Shown in pieces: positions 32,252 to 41,470 of a stretch of DNA of 64,000 nt. Each line of letters begins with the position of its first letter. Within the stretch, counting starts at the first letter, position 1. The notes below the pieces were generated by a model that did no database searches, had not been told where the DNA came from, and worked only from the letters and a program-made list of their open reading frames with translations. Source of the DNA: Rothia sp035916755 (lineage in GTDB: Bacteria > Actinomycetota > Actinomycetes > Actinomycetales > Micrococcaceae); NCBI RefSeq assembly GCF_035916755.1, contig NZ_JAYWIX010000001.1, positions 248,001 to 312,000 of the forward strand. Reading direction: 5' to 3'. The position numbers and the translations under genes are program-made.

Positions 32252-33520
32252 TTAGTGGGCTGCTGCCAGGCTACCGTTGCGCTCGTCGGTCTCGGGCAGG
32301 TCGTCCTCGTCCGCGCCGAAGGCTTTAGCCACGCGCTCGGTGAGTGAGGCGATAGCGGCGTCGCCGGTGACGTTGGTGGCGGTGCCGAAGGAGTCCTGGG
32401 CCAGGTAGAGGGCGATCATGAGGGCGACCATGGATTCATCAAAGCCCAGCATGGACTGGAGCAGGCCGATAGCGGTCATCACAGCGCCGCCGGGAACGCC
32501 GGGAGCTGCAACCATCATGAGACCCAGAACCAGAACCACGGGGATCATGGCGGTGAAGCTGAGGGAGCCGCTGGTCATGTACACCACTGCAACCGCGCAG
32601 GAGGTAATGGTGATCATGGAGCCTGAGAGGTGGATGGTGGCGCAGAGGGGGATCGCGAAGTCTACAATCTTGCCCTTGATACCCACGTTCTTAGCGGACG
32701 CCACGGTCACGGGGATAGTGGCAGCTGATGACTGGGTGCCAATCGCGGTGAAGTAGGCGGGCAGCATGCCGCGCAGCATGGCGATGGGGTTGCGCTTGGA
32801 GGCGGCGCCGGCGACGGTGTACTGGAGCGCCAGCATGATCCAGTGCAGGATGATGACCATGATGAAGACCTTGCCGAAGACCGCAAGAATCTGGCCGACC
32901 TGGCCTGCCATGGTCATGTTGGCGAAGACGCCGACGATGTGGACGGGCAGCAGGGGGATGATGACGTAGCCCAGGAGCTTTTCGATGATGGTCTGGAAGT
33001 CCTGGAAGAGGTTCAGCATGTTCTTGCTGTTCAGGGCGGTGATGCCCAGGCCCATGATGAAGGCCAGAATCAGGGCGCTCATGACCGACATGATGGGGTC
33101 GAGAGTGAATTCCAGATAGCCGGCTGAGAGAGCTTCTTCGGGGTTTTCGAAGGCGGTGAGCTGCTGGCCCTTGAGGATGATGGGGTAGATAAAGTGAGCC
33201 ACGGTCACGGCAAGGAAGCCCGCTGTGATGGAGGAGGTGTAGGCCAGGCCCACGGTGGTGCCGAGCAGTTTGCCTGCGCCCTTAGCCAGTGAGCCGATAC
33301 CGGGCACGATGAAGCCGATGATAATCAGCGGAATCGCGAAGCTCAGGAAGGCGCTAAAAACAGTGGAGAAGGAGACAAAGAGCTGGACGACGAAGTCGGT
33401 GGGAATGGCTGTTCCCAGGGCGTCGTTGATGCCGGAGGTGAGGCCGGGGGTGAAGGCACCGATGAGGATACCGCCGATGATAGCGACGATAATCCACACG
33501 AGCAGAGGAATCTTCTTCAT
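32252..33520 (-). CDS. Dicarboxylate/amino-acid:cation symporter (DAACS family)
   Basis: A 422-residue transporter with eight to ten hydrophobic segments and the family signatures GTQSSAATIPVTV (HP1 serine-rich loop) and QDSFGTATNVTGD (the NMDGT/ligand region and HP2 equivalent). It takes up glutamate, aspartate, serine/threonine or C4-dicarboxylates with Na+ or H+; the exact substrate cannot be assigned. The acidic C-terminal tail GADEDDLPETDER is cytosolic. The start is the ATG with AAGGAACC upstream. Confidence 0.9.
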   Translation of the reverse strand: MKKIPLLVWIIVAIIGGILIGAFTPGLTSGINDALGTAIPTDFVVQLFVSFSTVFSAFLSFAIPLIIIGFIVPGIGSLAKGAGKLLGTTVGLAYTSSITAGFLAVTVAHFIYPIILKGQQLTAFENPEEALSAGYLEFTLDPIMSVMSALILAFIMGLGITALNSKNMLNLFQDFQTIIEKLLGYVIIPLLPVHIVGVFANMTMAGQVGQILAVFGKVFIMVIILHWIMLALQYTVAGAASKRNPIAMLRGMLPAYFTAIGTQSSAATIPVTVASAKNVGIKGKIVDFAIPLCATIHLSGSMITITSCAVAVVYMTSGSLSFTAMIPVVLVLGLMMVAAPGVPGGAVMTAIGLLQSMLGFDESMVALMIALYLAQDSFGTATNVTGDAAIASLTERVAKAFGADEDDLPETDERNGSLAAAH

Positions 33521-33634
33521 GGGGTTCCTTGGTGTTGTGTGGTCTTATGTGCGTTTGCACGGACTGTCAGTTTATCAGGACGCTGCCAGAGGTGCCCGGA
33601 GCTAAGGGGCAGACGCCGGGGCTGGGGCAGATTG

Positions 33635-34063
33635 CTAGGGCAGGTCGATGATGTTATTGGTAATGCGGGCGGTAGCAATGAGCTTGCCCGCCTCGTTGGT
33701 GATATCAATGGCGTGGACGCAGACGGTGCGGCCCAGGTTGACCGCCCGGCAAGTCGCGGTGACGGTACCGGAACGAACCGGGCGCAGGTGGGTGATGTTC
33801 AAATCAACGCCCACAGCAGCCTTCTTCTGCTCTGCCACCGAAAGAAAAGCAGAGATAGACCCCAGGGTTTCTGCCAGGGCGGCAGAGGCGCCCCCGTGAA
33901 GCAGGCCCACCGGCTGGGTGTTGCCCTCCACCGGCATGGTGGCGACGGTCAGTTCGGGGGAGGCTTCGAGAATAGTGATGTCCAGCTTCTGCGCCAGGGC
34001 CCCTGCCCCTAGCCGTTCAAGTATCTGCTGGTAGCGGGCGTCCTGCTCCTGGGGCTCGGTCAT
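33635..34063 (-). CDS. PaaI-family hotdog-fold thioesterase
   Basis: A 142-residue hotdog protein with the PaaI/YbdB motif VGLLHGGASAALAETLGS (about 50-67), followed by VGVDLNITHLRPVRSGTV. Enzymes of this kind hydrolyse aryl- or acyl-CoA thioesters; EntH- or MenI-like roles are possible. AAGGAG precedes the ATG at 34063. It is divergent from polA with about 80 bp between. Confidence 0.86.
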   Translation of the reverse strand: MTEPQEQDARYQQILERLGAGALAQKLDITILEASPELTVATMPVEGNTQPVGLLHGGASAALAETLGSISAFLSVAEQKKAAVGVDLNITHLRPVRSGTVTATCRAVNLGRTVCVHAIDITNEAGKLIATARITNNIIDLP

Positions 34064-34144
34064 GGGTGCTCCTTAGAAAATAGGGGGGGGAGATTGTCTG
34101 CCTTCAATCGTAGGGCAGGGGCAGACGGTAGGATGGTAGGCGTG

Positions 34145-36964
34145 ATGACTAGACCTGAAACTTCTGCACCTGCACCCGGTAAGCTCATGCTCATTGACGG
34201 GCATTCACTGGCTTTCCGTTCTTTCTACGGCACCCCGGTGGATGTCTTTGTGAATACCGAGGGCCAACACACCAACGCGGTTCACGGCTTCCTCTCAACC
34301 CTGATTTCTCTGATTAAAAATGAGCAGCCCAGCCACATTATTGTGGCCTTTGACCTCTCCGGTGGAACCTTCCGCACCGAGGAATACGGTGAGTATAAGG
34401 GCGGGCGAAATGAGACCCCGCAGGAGTTCTTTGGTCAGATTGAGCTGATTCAGAAGGCCCTGGCGGCCCTGAACATTCCTTCGGTGACCCTGCCGCGCTA
34501 TGAGGCTGACGATATTGTCGCTACCTACACCCGTCAGGGGCGGGAGGCTGGCTTTGAGGTTCAGATTGTGTCGGGTGACCGCGATGCCTTCCAGCTGGTG
34601 ACCGATACCGTTACGGTGCTCTACCCGGTCACGACCGGCCCTACCAAGGGTATCCGCTACATGACCCCCGCTGCCATCGAGGAAAAGTATAAGGTTGCAC
34701 CTCACCTTTACCCTGACCTTGCTGCCCTCACCGGCGAGCAGGCAGACAACCTGCCGGGCGTGCCTGGCGTGGGCCCTGGCTTTGCCGCCAAGTGGATCAA
34801 CGAATACGGTGACCTCAAGGGCGTGCTGGACAACGCTGAGAAGATTAAGGGTAAGAAGGGTGAGGCACTGCGCGAGCATATCGACGACGTGCTGCGCAAC
34901 CGCCGCCTCAACCGCCTGGTGGACGACCTTGACCTGCCGGTTACCCTCGATGATGCCGAGGGCTACGGCCCTAACGCTGAGGAGCTAGAAGAGCTCTTTG
35001 ATTACCTAGAGTTCAATTCCATTCGCAAACGCGTTGCTGAGCTCTTCGAAGGCATGGGGCAAACTACACCTGCGGTTGAGATTGATATTGAAACGGTTGA
35101 GTCCGTCACCAGCGCGGACGCCCTCACCGCCTTCCTGGCAGCTGCCCCCGAAGCACTCGCGGCGGTTGAACGGTCGGTCGATGTACCTGAACGCCTGGCG
35201 CAGGCCATCACCCTCTGGCCTGTTATCGATGAGCAAGTCGGTGAAAAGGGGCTGGCCCACGGCCAGGCCCTGCACGGTCTCATGCTGGTTGCCGGTGCCC
35301 GCGCAGCCTACCTTGATGTTGAGAAGCAGGCGGACGGCGTCTGCGCGGCTCTGCGCGACTGGCTGGGGGATGCGTCCGCCCCCAAAATCACCTTCGATGT
35401 TAAGCAGAACTTTAAGTCGCTAGCCGCCTACGACCTGCCCCTGGCGGGCGTCATTGAAGACCCGGTGCTCTCTTCCTACGTCTGTGGCTTTATCCCCACT
35501 GCCCGCCGGCGCGGTCACCGCGAGATGCTCGAAGACCTTACCCGCGACTACCTGGGGCAGACTTACCCTGCCGCCCCCGAGCAGGAAGACCAGGGGGAGC
35601 TCTTCTCGCTCGAACCTGCTGTCGATACCGACTACCAGGCCCTTGCCGCCCGCCATGTGCAAGAACTGGCCTACGCCCTGCACCTTGACCTGGTTGCTAA
35701 AAACCAGCTCGGCCTCTATGAAGAAATTGAGCTGCCGGCTGCGTCAGCCCTGGCCCGTATGGAAATCGCCGGTGTAGCCATCGACGCCAGCGCCATCTCG
35801 GAACTTAAGGGCTACTACGGCGAACACGTCACCCGCGCCACCGACGCGGCCTACGAGATTCTGGGCCACGAGGTCAACCTTTCGTCCCCCAAGCAGCTGC
35901 AGGGTGTCCTCTTCGACGAGCTGGGCCTACCGACCACCCGCAAGCTCAAGAGCGGCTACTCCACCGATGCCGACTCGCTCGCGGGAATCCTTGGGCAGGT
36001 AGACCCCGAGAGTCGGGGGGCCTCCTTCCTGGGCGAGCTGCAAACCTACCGTGACTACACCAAGCTCAAGCAGACCGTTGAGGGGCTGGGTAAGGCAACT
36101 GCCGCGGATGGCCGCATCCACACCACCTACCAGCAGAATATTGCAGCTACTGGTCGCCTTTCATCAACCGATCCCAACCTGCAGAACATCCCGATTCGCA
36201 CCGAAGAGGGCCGCAAGATCCGTGACGCCTTTGTCGTCGCCCCCGAACCGGTCGACGGCACCGACTACACCACCCTGCTGACCGCCGACTACTCCCAGAT
36301 CGAAATGCGTATTATGGTGCACCTGTCGGACGACGAAGACCTCATCGCCGCTTATCAGGCGGGGGAGGACCTGCACCGCTTCGTCGGTTCAGAGGTCTTT
36401 GGAGTAGCGCCAGAAGACGTGACCCCCGAGATGCGCTCTAAGGTCAAGGCTATGAGCTACGGCCTTGCCTACGGCCTCTCACCCTTTGGCCTGTCAAAGC
36501 AGCTGGGCATTAGCGTGGACGAAGCGACCAGCTTGCGCACCAACTACTTCCAGCGATTCGGTAAGGTCGGTAGGTTCCTTCGCTCCATCGTGCGCGAGGC
36601 TCACAAGACCGGCTACACCGAGACCATGTTTGGCCGCCGCCGCGCCCTGCCCGATTTGGCCTCCTCCAACCGTCAGCGCCGCGAAGCCGCTGAACGCGCA
36701 GCGCTCAACTCACCCATTCAGGGAACTGCCGCCGACATCATCAAAATCGCCATGATTAACATCGACGAACGCCTGCGCCGCGAAAACCTGGCCACCCGCA
36801 TACTCCTGCAGGTACACGACGAACTGATCCTCGAAGTTGCTGCGGGTGAAGAAAAGCTTGCCGAGGCCATTCTGGTTGAAGAAATGAGTGGGGCGGCCTC
36901 CCTGCGCGTCCCCCTGGATGTACAGGTTGGCTGGGGCCGCTCCTGGCACGAGGCAGGGCACTAG
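34145..36964 (+). CDS. polA: DNA polymerase I
   Basis: A 939-residue polymerase. The 5' nuclease domain (about 15-300) begins LMLIDGHSLAFRSFYG and has the H3TH GVPGVGPGFAAKWI. The central 3'-5' exonuclease region lacks clear proofreading carboxylates, as is usual in actinobacteria. The polymerase domain has motif A DYSQIEMRI, the O-helix RSKVKAMSYGLAYGLS and motif C LLQVHDELILEV. A TAGGAT -10 (34129-34134) ends 7 nt before GTG 34142, so a leaderless start there (one codon longer) is possible; longer frames to 34094 precede the promoter. Confidence 0.96.
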   Translation: MTRPETSAPAPGKLMLIDGHSLAFRSFYGTPVDVFVNTEGQHTNAVHGFLSTLISLIKNEQPSHIIVAFDLSGGTFRTEEYGEYKGGRNETPQEFFGQIELIQKALAALNIPSVTLPRYEADDIVATYTRQGREAGFEVQIVSGDRDAFQLVTDTVTVLYPVTTGPTKGIRYMTPAAIEEKYKVAPHLYPDLAALTGEQADNLPGVPGVGPGFAAKWINEYGDLKGVLDNAEKIKGKKGEALREHIDDVLRNRRLNRLVDDLDLPVTLDDAEGYGPNAEELEELFDYLEFNSIRKRVAELFEGMGQTTPAVEIDIETVESVTSADALTAFLAAAPEALAAVERSVDVPERLAQAITLWPVIDEQVGEKGLAHGQALHGLMLVAGARAAYLDVEKQADGVCAALRDWLGDASAPKITFDVKQNFKSLAAYDLPLAGVIEDPVLSSYVCGFIPTARRRGHREMLEDLTRDYLGQTYPAAPEQEDQGELFSLEPAVDTDYQALAARHVQELAYALHLDLVAKNQLGLYEEIELPAASALARMEIAGVAIDASAISELKGYYGEHVTRATDAAYEILGHEVNLSSPKQLQGVLFDELGLPTTRKLKSGYSTDADSLAGILGQVDPESRGASFLGELQTYRDYTKLKQTVEGLGKATAADGRIHTTYQQNIAATGRLSSTDPNLQNIPIRTEEGRKIRDAFVVAPEPVDGTDYTTLLTADYSQIEMRIMVHLSDDEDLIAAYQAGEDLHRFVGSEVFGVAPEDVTPEMRSKVKAMSYGLAYGLSPFGLSKQLGISVDEATSLRTNYFQRFGKVGRFLRSIVREAHKTGYTETMFGRRRALPDLASSNRQRREAAERAALNSPIQGTAADIIKIAMINIDERLRRENLATRILLQVHDELILEVAAGEEKLAEAILVEEMSGAASLRVPLDVQVGWGRSWHEAGH

Positions 36965-37295
36965 TAGGGCAGGTAAAAGGTGCGCGGACGCCGGTGCAAC
37001 ACACCCGGGCGCGGGTTAAGACCAACATCACCCCACTTTCCCGTGAACACGCGGTGAAAACGCCCACCAAACCATTGACCGGCACCCGCACGCGCCCTAG
37101 ACTTGAATCTGTGCGTGTACAGTGCCCGCTTCGGCGTGCGCACGGCACCCGCACACTATATTGTCCGTATCAACGCTCAATACAGAGAACCATGCGGACC
37201 TTACCCTGCCCACAGCCACAAGCTGTACTGCGGGACCCAGTAAGGCCTTGCCTGTATTGACCTAGAAAACTATCCATATTGGAGCCCTACTCTCT
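36965..37295 (+). promoter_or_regulatory. rpsA promoter and leader
   Basis: A near-consensus promoter: TTGACC (37075-37080), 17 bp spacer, TAGACT (37098-37103). The transcript would have a leader of about 185 nt, in which S1 could autoregulate. AGTGCCCGCTTCGG and CGCACGGCACC segments suggest local hairpins. No gene is supported in this stretch. Confidence 0.7.
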
Positions 37296-38756
37296 ATGAG
37301 CACCAACGTTCCCCAGGTTGCAATCAACGACATCGGCAACGAAGAAGAATTCCTCGCAGCAGTCGACGCAACCATCAAGTACTTCAACGACGGCGATCTC
37401 GTTTCAGGCGAAGTTGTCAAGGTTGACCACGACGAGGTTCTGCTCGACATCGGTTACAAGACCGAAGGCGTCATCCCCTCACGTGAACTTTCCATCAAGC
37501 ACGACGTAGATCCCGACGAAGTTGTTTCTGTTGGTGACACCGTTGAAGCTCTTGTCCTCACCAAGGAAGACAAGGAAGGCCGTCTGATTCTCTCCAAGAA
37601 GCGCGCACAGTACGAGCGCGCCTGGGGCGACATCGAGAAGGTCAAGGAAGAAGACGGCGTCGTTACCGGTACCGTCATCGAGGTCGTCAAGGGTGGTCTT
37701 ATCCTCGACATCGGCCTGCGTGGCTTCCTCCCCGCTTCACTCGTCGAAATGCGTCGCGTCCGTGACCTTGCACCCTACATCGGCCAGGAAATCGAAGCCA
37801 AGATCATCGAGCTCGACAAGAACCGCAACAACGTTGTTCTGTCACGCCGTGCATGGCTCGAGCAGACCCAGTCAGAGGTCCGCTCAACCTTCCTCAACCA
37901 GCTCGAAAAGGGCCAGGTTCGTACCGGCGTTGTCTCCTCCATCGTTAACTTCGGTGCCTTCGTTGACCTCGGCGGCGTTGACGGTCTCGTCCACGTATCC
38001 GAGCTCTCCTGGAAGCACATCGACCACCCCTCAGAGGTTGTCGAAGTTGGCGACGAAGTCACCGTTGAGGTTCTCCTCGTTGAGCACGACCGTGAGCGCG
38101 TCTCACTGTCACTGAAGGCTACCCAGGAAGATCCCTGGCAGGCATTCGCTCGCACCCACGCACTGGGTCAGGTTGTACCCGGTAAGGTCACCAAGCTCGT
38201 ACCCTTCGGCGCATTCGTTCGTGTTGAAGACGGCATCGAAGGCCTCGTCCACATCTCCGAACTCGCCGTTCGCCACGTGGACCTGGCAGAGCAGGTTGTC
38301 TCTGTCGGTGACGAACTGTTCGTCAAGGTTATCGACATCGACCTCGACCGTCGCCGTATCTCCCTGTCACTGAAGCAGGCCAACGAAGGTGTAGACCCCG
38401 AGTCCACCGAGTTTGACCCCGCTCTCTACGGCATGGCTGCAGAATACGACGAAGAAGGCAACTACAAGTACCCCGAGGGCTTCGACCCCGAGACCAACGA
38501 ATGGCTCGAAGGCTTCGAAACCCAGCGTGCAGCATGGGAGCAGCAGTACGCTGACGCCCAGGCTCGCTGGGAAGCTCACAAGGTACAGGTTGCTAAGGCC
38601 CTCGAAGCCGACGCAGAAGCAGCAGCTGCTGCCCCCGCGTCCGCTCCCGCCGAAGCTGCACCCACCTCATACTCATCCGAGAAGCCTGCCGAAACCGGCA
38701 CCCTGGCTTCCGATGAGGCACTTGCGGAACTCCGCAAGAAGCTGACTGGCAACTAG
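37296..38756 (+). CDS. rpsA: 30S ribosomal protein S1
   Basis: A 486-residue protein with four S1 RNA-binding repeats (about 35-105, 120-190, 207-277 and 292-362), each with the GxVV..V...G.fV pattern. A low-complexity acidic/Ala-Pro tail follows from about 380. This four-repeat form is the normal actinobacterial length and it helps the ribosome bind structured mRNA. Codon use is strongly biased, as expected for high expression. Its final codons (CCGCAAGAAGCTGACTGG) recur 99 bp downstream. Confidence 0.97.
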   Translation: MSTNVPQVAINDIGNEEEFLAAVDATIKYFNDGDLVSGEVVKVDHDEVLLDIGYKTEGVIPSRELSIKHDVDPDEVVSVGDTVEALVLTKEDKEGRLILSKKRAQYERAWGDIEKVKEEDGVVTGTVIEVVKGGLILDIGLRGFLPASLVEMRRVRDLAPYIGQEIEAKIIELDKNRNNVVLSRRAWLEQTQSEVRSTFLNQLEKGQVRTGVVSSIVNFGAFVDLGGVDGLVHVSELSWKHIDHPSEVVEVGDEVTVEVLLVEHDRERVSLSLKATQEDPWQAFARTHALGQVVPGKVTKLVPFGAFVRVEDGIEGLVHISELAVRHVDLAEQVVSVGDELFVKVIDIDLDRRRISLSLKQANEGVDPESTEFDPALYGMAAEYDEEGNYKYPEGFDPETNEWLEGFETQRAAWEQQYADAQARWEAHKVQVAKALEADAEAAAAAPASAPAEAAPTSYSSEKPAETGTLASDEALAELRKKLTGN

Positions 38757-38854
38757 TAGGTGAAGGAAGCGGAGTTCCGATTCCAGCGAAGATTTATTTC
38801 CTCGCGCGCTCGGAATCTTCGCTTCCATCCCCGCAAGAAGCTGACTGGCAACTA
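38732..38854 (+). repeat. Direct repeat of the rpsA 3' end with hairpin between
   Basis: A 24 bp segment beginning CCGCAAGAAGCTGACTGG occurs at 38732-38755, overlapping the rpsA stop, and exactly again at 38831-38854. Between them lies an imperfect hairpin (38765-38780 with 38810-38826: GGAAGCG...TTCCGA versus TCGGAA...CGCTTCC). It looks like a short insertion or tandem duplication at the gene end. Confidence 0.8.
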
Positions 38855-38880
38855 ATTCTTTGAATTAGGCCAAGCATAAA

Positions 38881-38922
38881 GGGCCCTTTCCACCTTCGGG
38901 TGGGCGGGGCTCTTTTGTTTTT
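38881..38922 (+). terminator. Intrinsic terminator of rpsA
   Basis: Stem GGGCCCTTTCCACC / GGTGGGCGGGGCTC around a TTCG tetraloop (38881-38912, one mismatch and some G-T pairs), followed by TTTTGTTTTT. Confidence 0.87.
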
Positions 38923-38991
38923 CCCGCTTTTATGAGGACGCCGAGAGTAGGGGCAGGCTCATACCTATAGTTCATGCACAGGCTAGAGCTA

Positions 38992-39013
38992 GTTAACCTT
39001 GTGTTAACCTTTT
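38992..39013 (+). promoter_or_regulatory. PHO-box-like direct repeat upstream of pit
   Basis: Two 11 bp units, GTTAACCTTGT and GTTAACCTTTT, lie head to tail. The 11 bp period and the GTTnACC core match the direct-repeat PhoP boxes described in Streptomyces (GTTCACC-type). It sits 69 bp before the phosphate transporter start, as expected for PhoP control. The rest of 38923-39081 shows nothing further. Confidence 0.6.
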
Positions 39014-39081
39014 GCCCAGACTATTAACAGGGCTCAAAATTTGCCTTAAGACCGTATGAAAACAACCTCAAAGGGGGACTC

Positions 39082-40698
39082 GTGAATTCCAGCGCGAATT
39101 CGGGTTCACAACTTGCAACTCCCGCGTTGCAGCGTGATACCACCGATAAATGGTGGCACCTCGCCTTCGGCAGCCTCATGGCTGTCGCACTCACAATCTT
39201 CACCTTCTGGTCACTCAACTACGTCGCCCAGGAATCACGCACTTTCGTCCTCATTGCCGCTGTGCTTCTGGGCCTCTTCATGGCCTTCAACATCGGCGGT
39301 AACGACGTAGCGAACTCCTTCGGAACCTCCGTAGGCGCGGGTACCCTGACCATCAAGCAGGCCCTGCTCATTGCGGCTGTCTTCGAGGTATCAGGCGCTG
39401 TGGTCGCTGGCGGTTCGGTCACCGACACCGTGCGTTCAGGCATCGTTGACCTTGGGGCCATCGACCTGGACCCCATGCAGTTTGTCTATATCATGATGGC
39501 CGCCCTGCTGGGTGCCGCTATCTGGTTGCTGGTTGCAACCAAGATGGGCTGGCCCGTCTCCACCACCCACTCCATCATCGGCGGTATCGTCGGCGCTGCC
39601 TTGACCACCGGGTTCACCACTGGCGCAGGCGGCCTGGATATGGTGCAGTGGAACAAGATCGGCCAGATCGCTATCTCCTGGGTTCTTTCACCGGTCTTGG
39701 GCGGCCTATTCGCCTGGCTGCTCTTTGGCTTCATCAAGAAGTACATTCTGGGCTACAACGAGAAGGTCGATGCGGCCATGCTCGAAATCAAGAAGCACCA
39801 GGAAGAAGAGCGCGCGGCCCACACCCCCCACGATGGTTTCCAGCGAATCACTGACCTGCAGGCGGACGCCTACGCCAACGCTATGCTGCGCAAGAAGAAG
39901 TTCAAGCTCAAGAAGCTTGACCCCGAGGCCCCCGAGAGCGAGTACTACCGTCAGGTGCACAAGCTTGATGTGAAGGCTAAGCGCTCTGACTCCCACCGGG
40001 CACTTGAGGTGTACGTACCCATCCTGGCTGCCTTTGGTGCCGCCCTGATTGCCGCCATGCTGCTTTTCAAGGGTCTGGATAACCTGGAACTGGGTATCTC
40101 GACCATGGGTAACGTCATGATTATGGTGATGGTTGCTGCTATCGCCTGGGTGAGCGTCTCTGTCTTTGCCCGTAGCCTGCAGAAGCAGGAGCTCTCCCGC
40201 GCAACCTTCACCATCTTTGCCTGGTTGCAGGTCTTCACCGCAGCTGCCTTCGCCTTTAGCCATGGTGCCAACGACATCGCCAACGCGATCGGTCCCTTCG
40301 TCGCCATCCTCGATGTGCTCAAGACCGGTGCTATCGGTGAAGAAGCAGTTGTACCCGTGCCTGCCCTGGTGACCTTCGGCATCGCCCTGATCGTGGGCCT
40401 GTGGTTCGTTGGCCGTAACGTGATTGCTACTGTCGGTCACGGTCTGACCAAGATGCACCCGTCCTCGGGCTTCGCAGCAGAACTTGCTGCCGCCGGCGTT
40501 GTCATGACTGCATCGGTTCTGGGTCTTCCTGTTTCGTCCACCCACATCCTGATTGGTGCGGTGCTGGGCGTCGGTATCGTCAACCGTTCAGCTAACTGGA
40601 AGCTCATGCGACCCATTGCCCTTGCCTGGATCATCACCCTGCCCATCTCAGCCGCTATTGGCGCGGTAGGTGTGCTGGCTATTTCAGTAATCTTCTAG
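39082..40698 (+). CDS. pit: PiT-family inorganic phosphate transporter
   Basis: A 538-residue symporter with two PHO4 repeats, each with its signature: AFNIGGNDVANSFGTSVGAG (about 72-91) and FSHGANDIANAIGPF (about 390-404), plus GWPVSTTHSIIGG and GLPVSSTHILIGA. A large hydrophilic loop (about 225-305) separates the halves. It imports phosphate (or metal-phosphate) with protons. The GTG start is preceded by AAAGGGGG. The stop codon overlaps that of the convergent yigZ-like gene by 2 bp. Confidence 0.95.
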   Translation: MNSSANSGSQLATPALQRDTTDKWWHLAFGSLMAVALTIFTFWSLNYVAQESRTFVLIAAVLLGLFMAFNIGGNDVANSFGTSVGAGTLTIKQALLIAAVFEVSGAVVAGGSVTDTVRSGIVDLGAIDLDPMQFVYIMMAALLGAAIWLLVATKMGWPVSTTHSIIGGIVGAALTTGFTTGAGGLDMVQWNKIGQIAISWVLSPVLGGLFAWLLFGFIKKYILGYNEKVDAAMLEIKKHQEEERAAHTPHDGFQRITDLQADAYANAMLRKKKFKLKKLDPEAPESEYYRQVHKLDVKAKRSDSHRALEVYVPILAAFGAALIAAMLLFKGLDNLELGISTMGNVMIMVMVAAIAWVSVSVFARSLQKQELSRATFTIFAWLQVFTAAAFAFSHGANDIANAIGPFVAILDVLKTGAIGEEAVVPVPALVTFGIALIVGLWFVGRNVIATVGHGLTKMHPSSGFAAELAAAGVVMTASVLGLPVSSTHILIGAVLGVGIVNRSANWKLMRPIALAWIITLPISAAIGAVGVLAISVIF

Positions 40699-41384
40699 GC
40701 TAGATCAACCCACTGGGTTTGACCCCACGAAATGTGCCCTGCGCCGGCTGTCAGCTCGGCCAGGGCCTTTTCTGTGTCTTCAAGGGTTGCCTTATCGTCA
40801 AAAACGCCCAGGGTGATGTGGGCGCCGCTGGCTGTGTAATCTGTACCCAGCACCGTGTAGCCCAGGGCACGCAGGTCGTTCTCGAAGCGTCCTGCCTCGG
40901 CGTGGGAGGCGGTGACGGTTCCCAGCCGCAGGCGTTCGCGCGGTACCAGGGCAGCGGCGTCTAGGGTGGCGACCACCGCGTCCGTATAGGCGCGCACCAG
41001 TCCGCCGGCACCCAGCTTGATGCCACCGAAATAGCGCACCACCACAGCGCAGATATCGGAGAGGTCGGTGGTTTCGCCGTTGCGCCCTTCGGTGCGACGG
41101 GCCAGCAGGGCCTGGAGCATGGGAATTCCCGCGGTGCCTGCGGGCTCGCCGTCGTCGTTGGAGCGCTGGGTCTGCCGGTCTGCCCCGATGATAAAAGCAG
41201 AACAGACATGGCGGGCGTCGTGGTAGGCCTTGCGCTTGGACTCAATAAAAGCACGGGCCTCTTCTTCAGTTTCCACGCGCTGAACATAGCCGATGAACTC
41301 ACTGCGCTTGATTTCTAGCAGGTGCCGGGTCTCCTTGTGGGTGGCGAGCACGGTGTAGCGGTTGGCACGGGTTTCATCAGTCAT
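40695..41384 (-). CDS. YigZ/IMPACT-family protein
   Basis: A 229-residue protein with the UPF0029 N-terminal domain: SEFIGYVQRVETEEEARAFIESKRKAYHDARHVCSAFIIG, then the DDGEPAGTAGIPMLQAL block and VVVRYFGGIKLGAGGLVRAYT. A C-terminal ferredoxin-like domain (DUF1949) follows. IMPACT/YigZ proteins are linked to translation control in eukaryotes; the bacterial role is unclear. It is convergent with pit and divergent from coaE. Confidence 0.88.
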   Translation of the reverse strand: MTDETRANRYTVLATHKETRHLLEIKRSEFIGYVQRVETEEEARAFIESKRKAYHDARHVCSAFIIGADRQTQRSNDDGEPAGTAGIPMLQALLARRTEGRNGETTDLSDICAVVVRYFGGIKLGAGGLVRAYTDAVVATLDAAALVPRERLRLGTVTASHAEAGRFENDLRALGYTVLGTDYTASGAHITLGVFDDKATLEDTEKALAELTAGAGHISWGQTQWVDLA

Positions 41385-41470
41385 GGTGTCTATTCTAGTG
41401 TGCGGTGGTCGCGGCGCGTAGGCTGGTGGGAGCGGGTACCGTACCCGGTGTTAGAGACGAAAGGACGCCT

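Noticed and set aside
34094..34144. A longer polA start at 34094
   Set aside because: It would place the start upstream of the TAGGAT promoter box and add residues unlike the family N-terminus.
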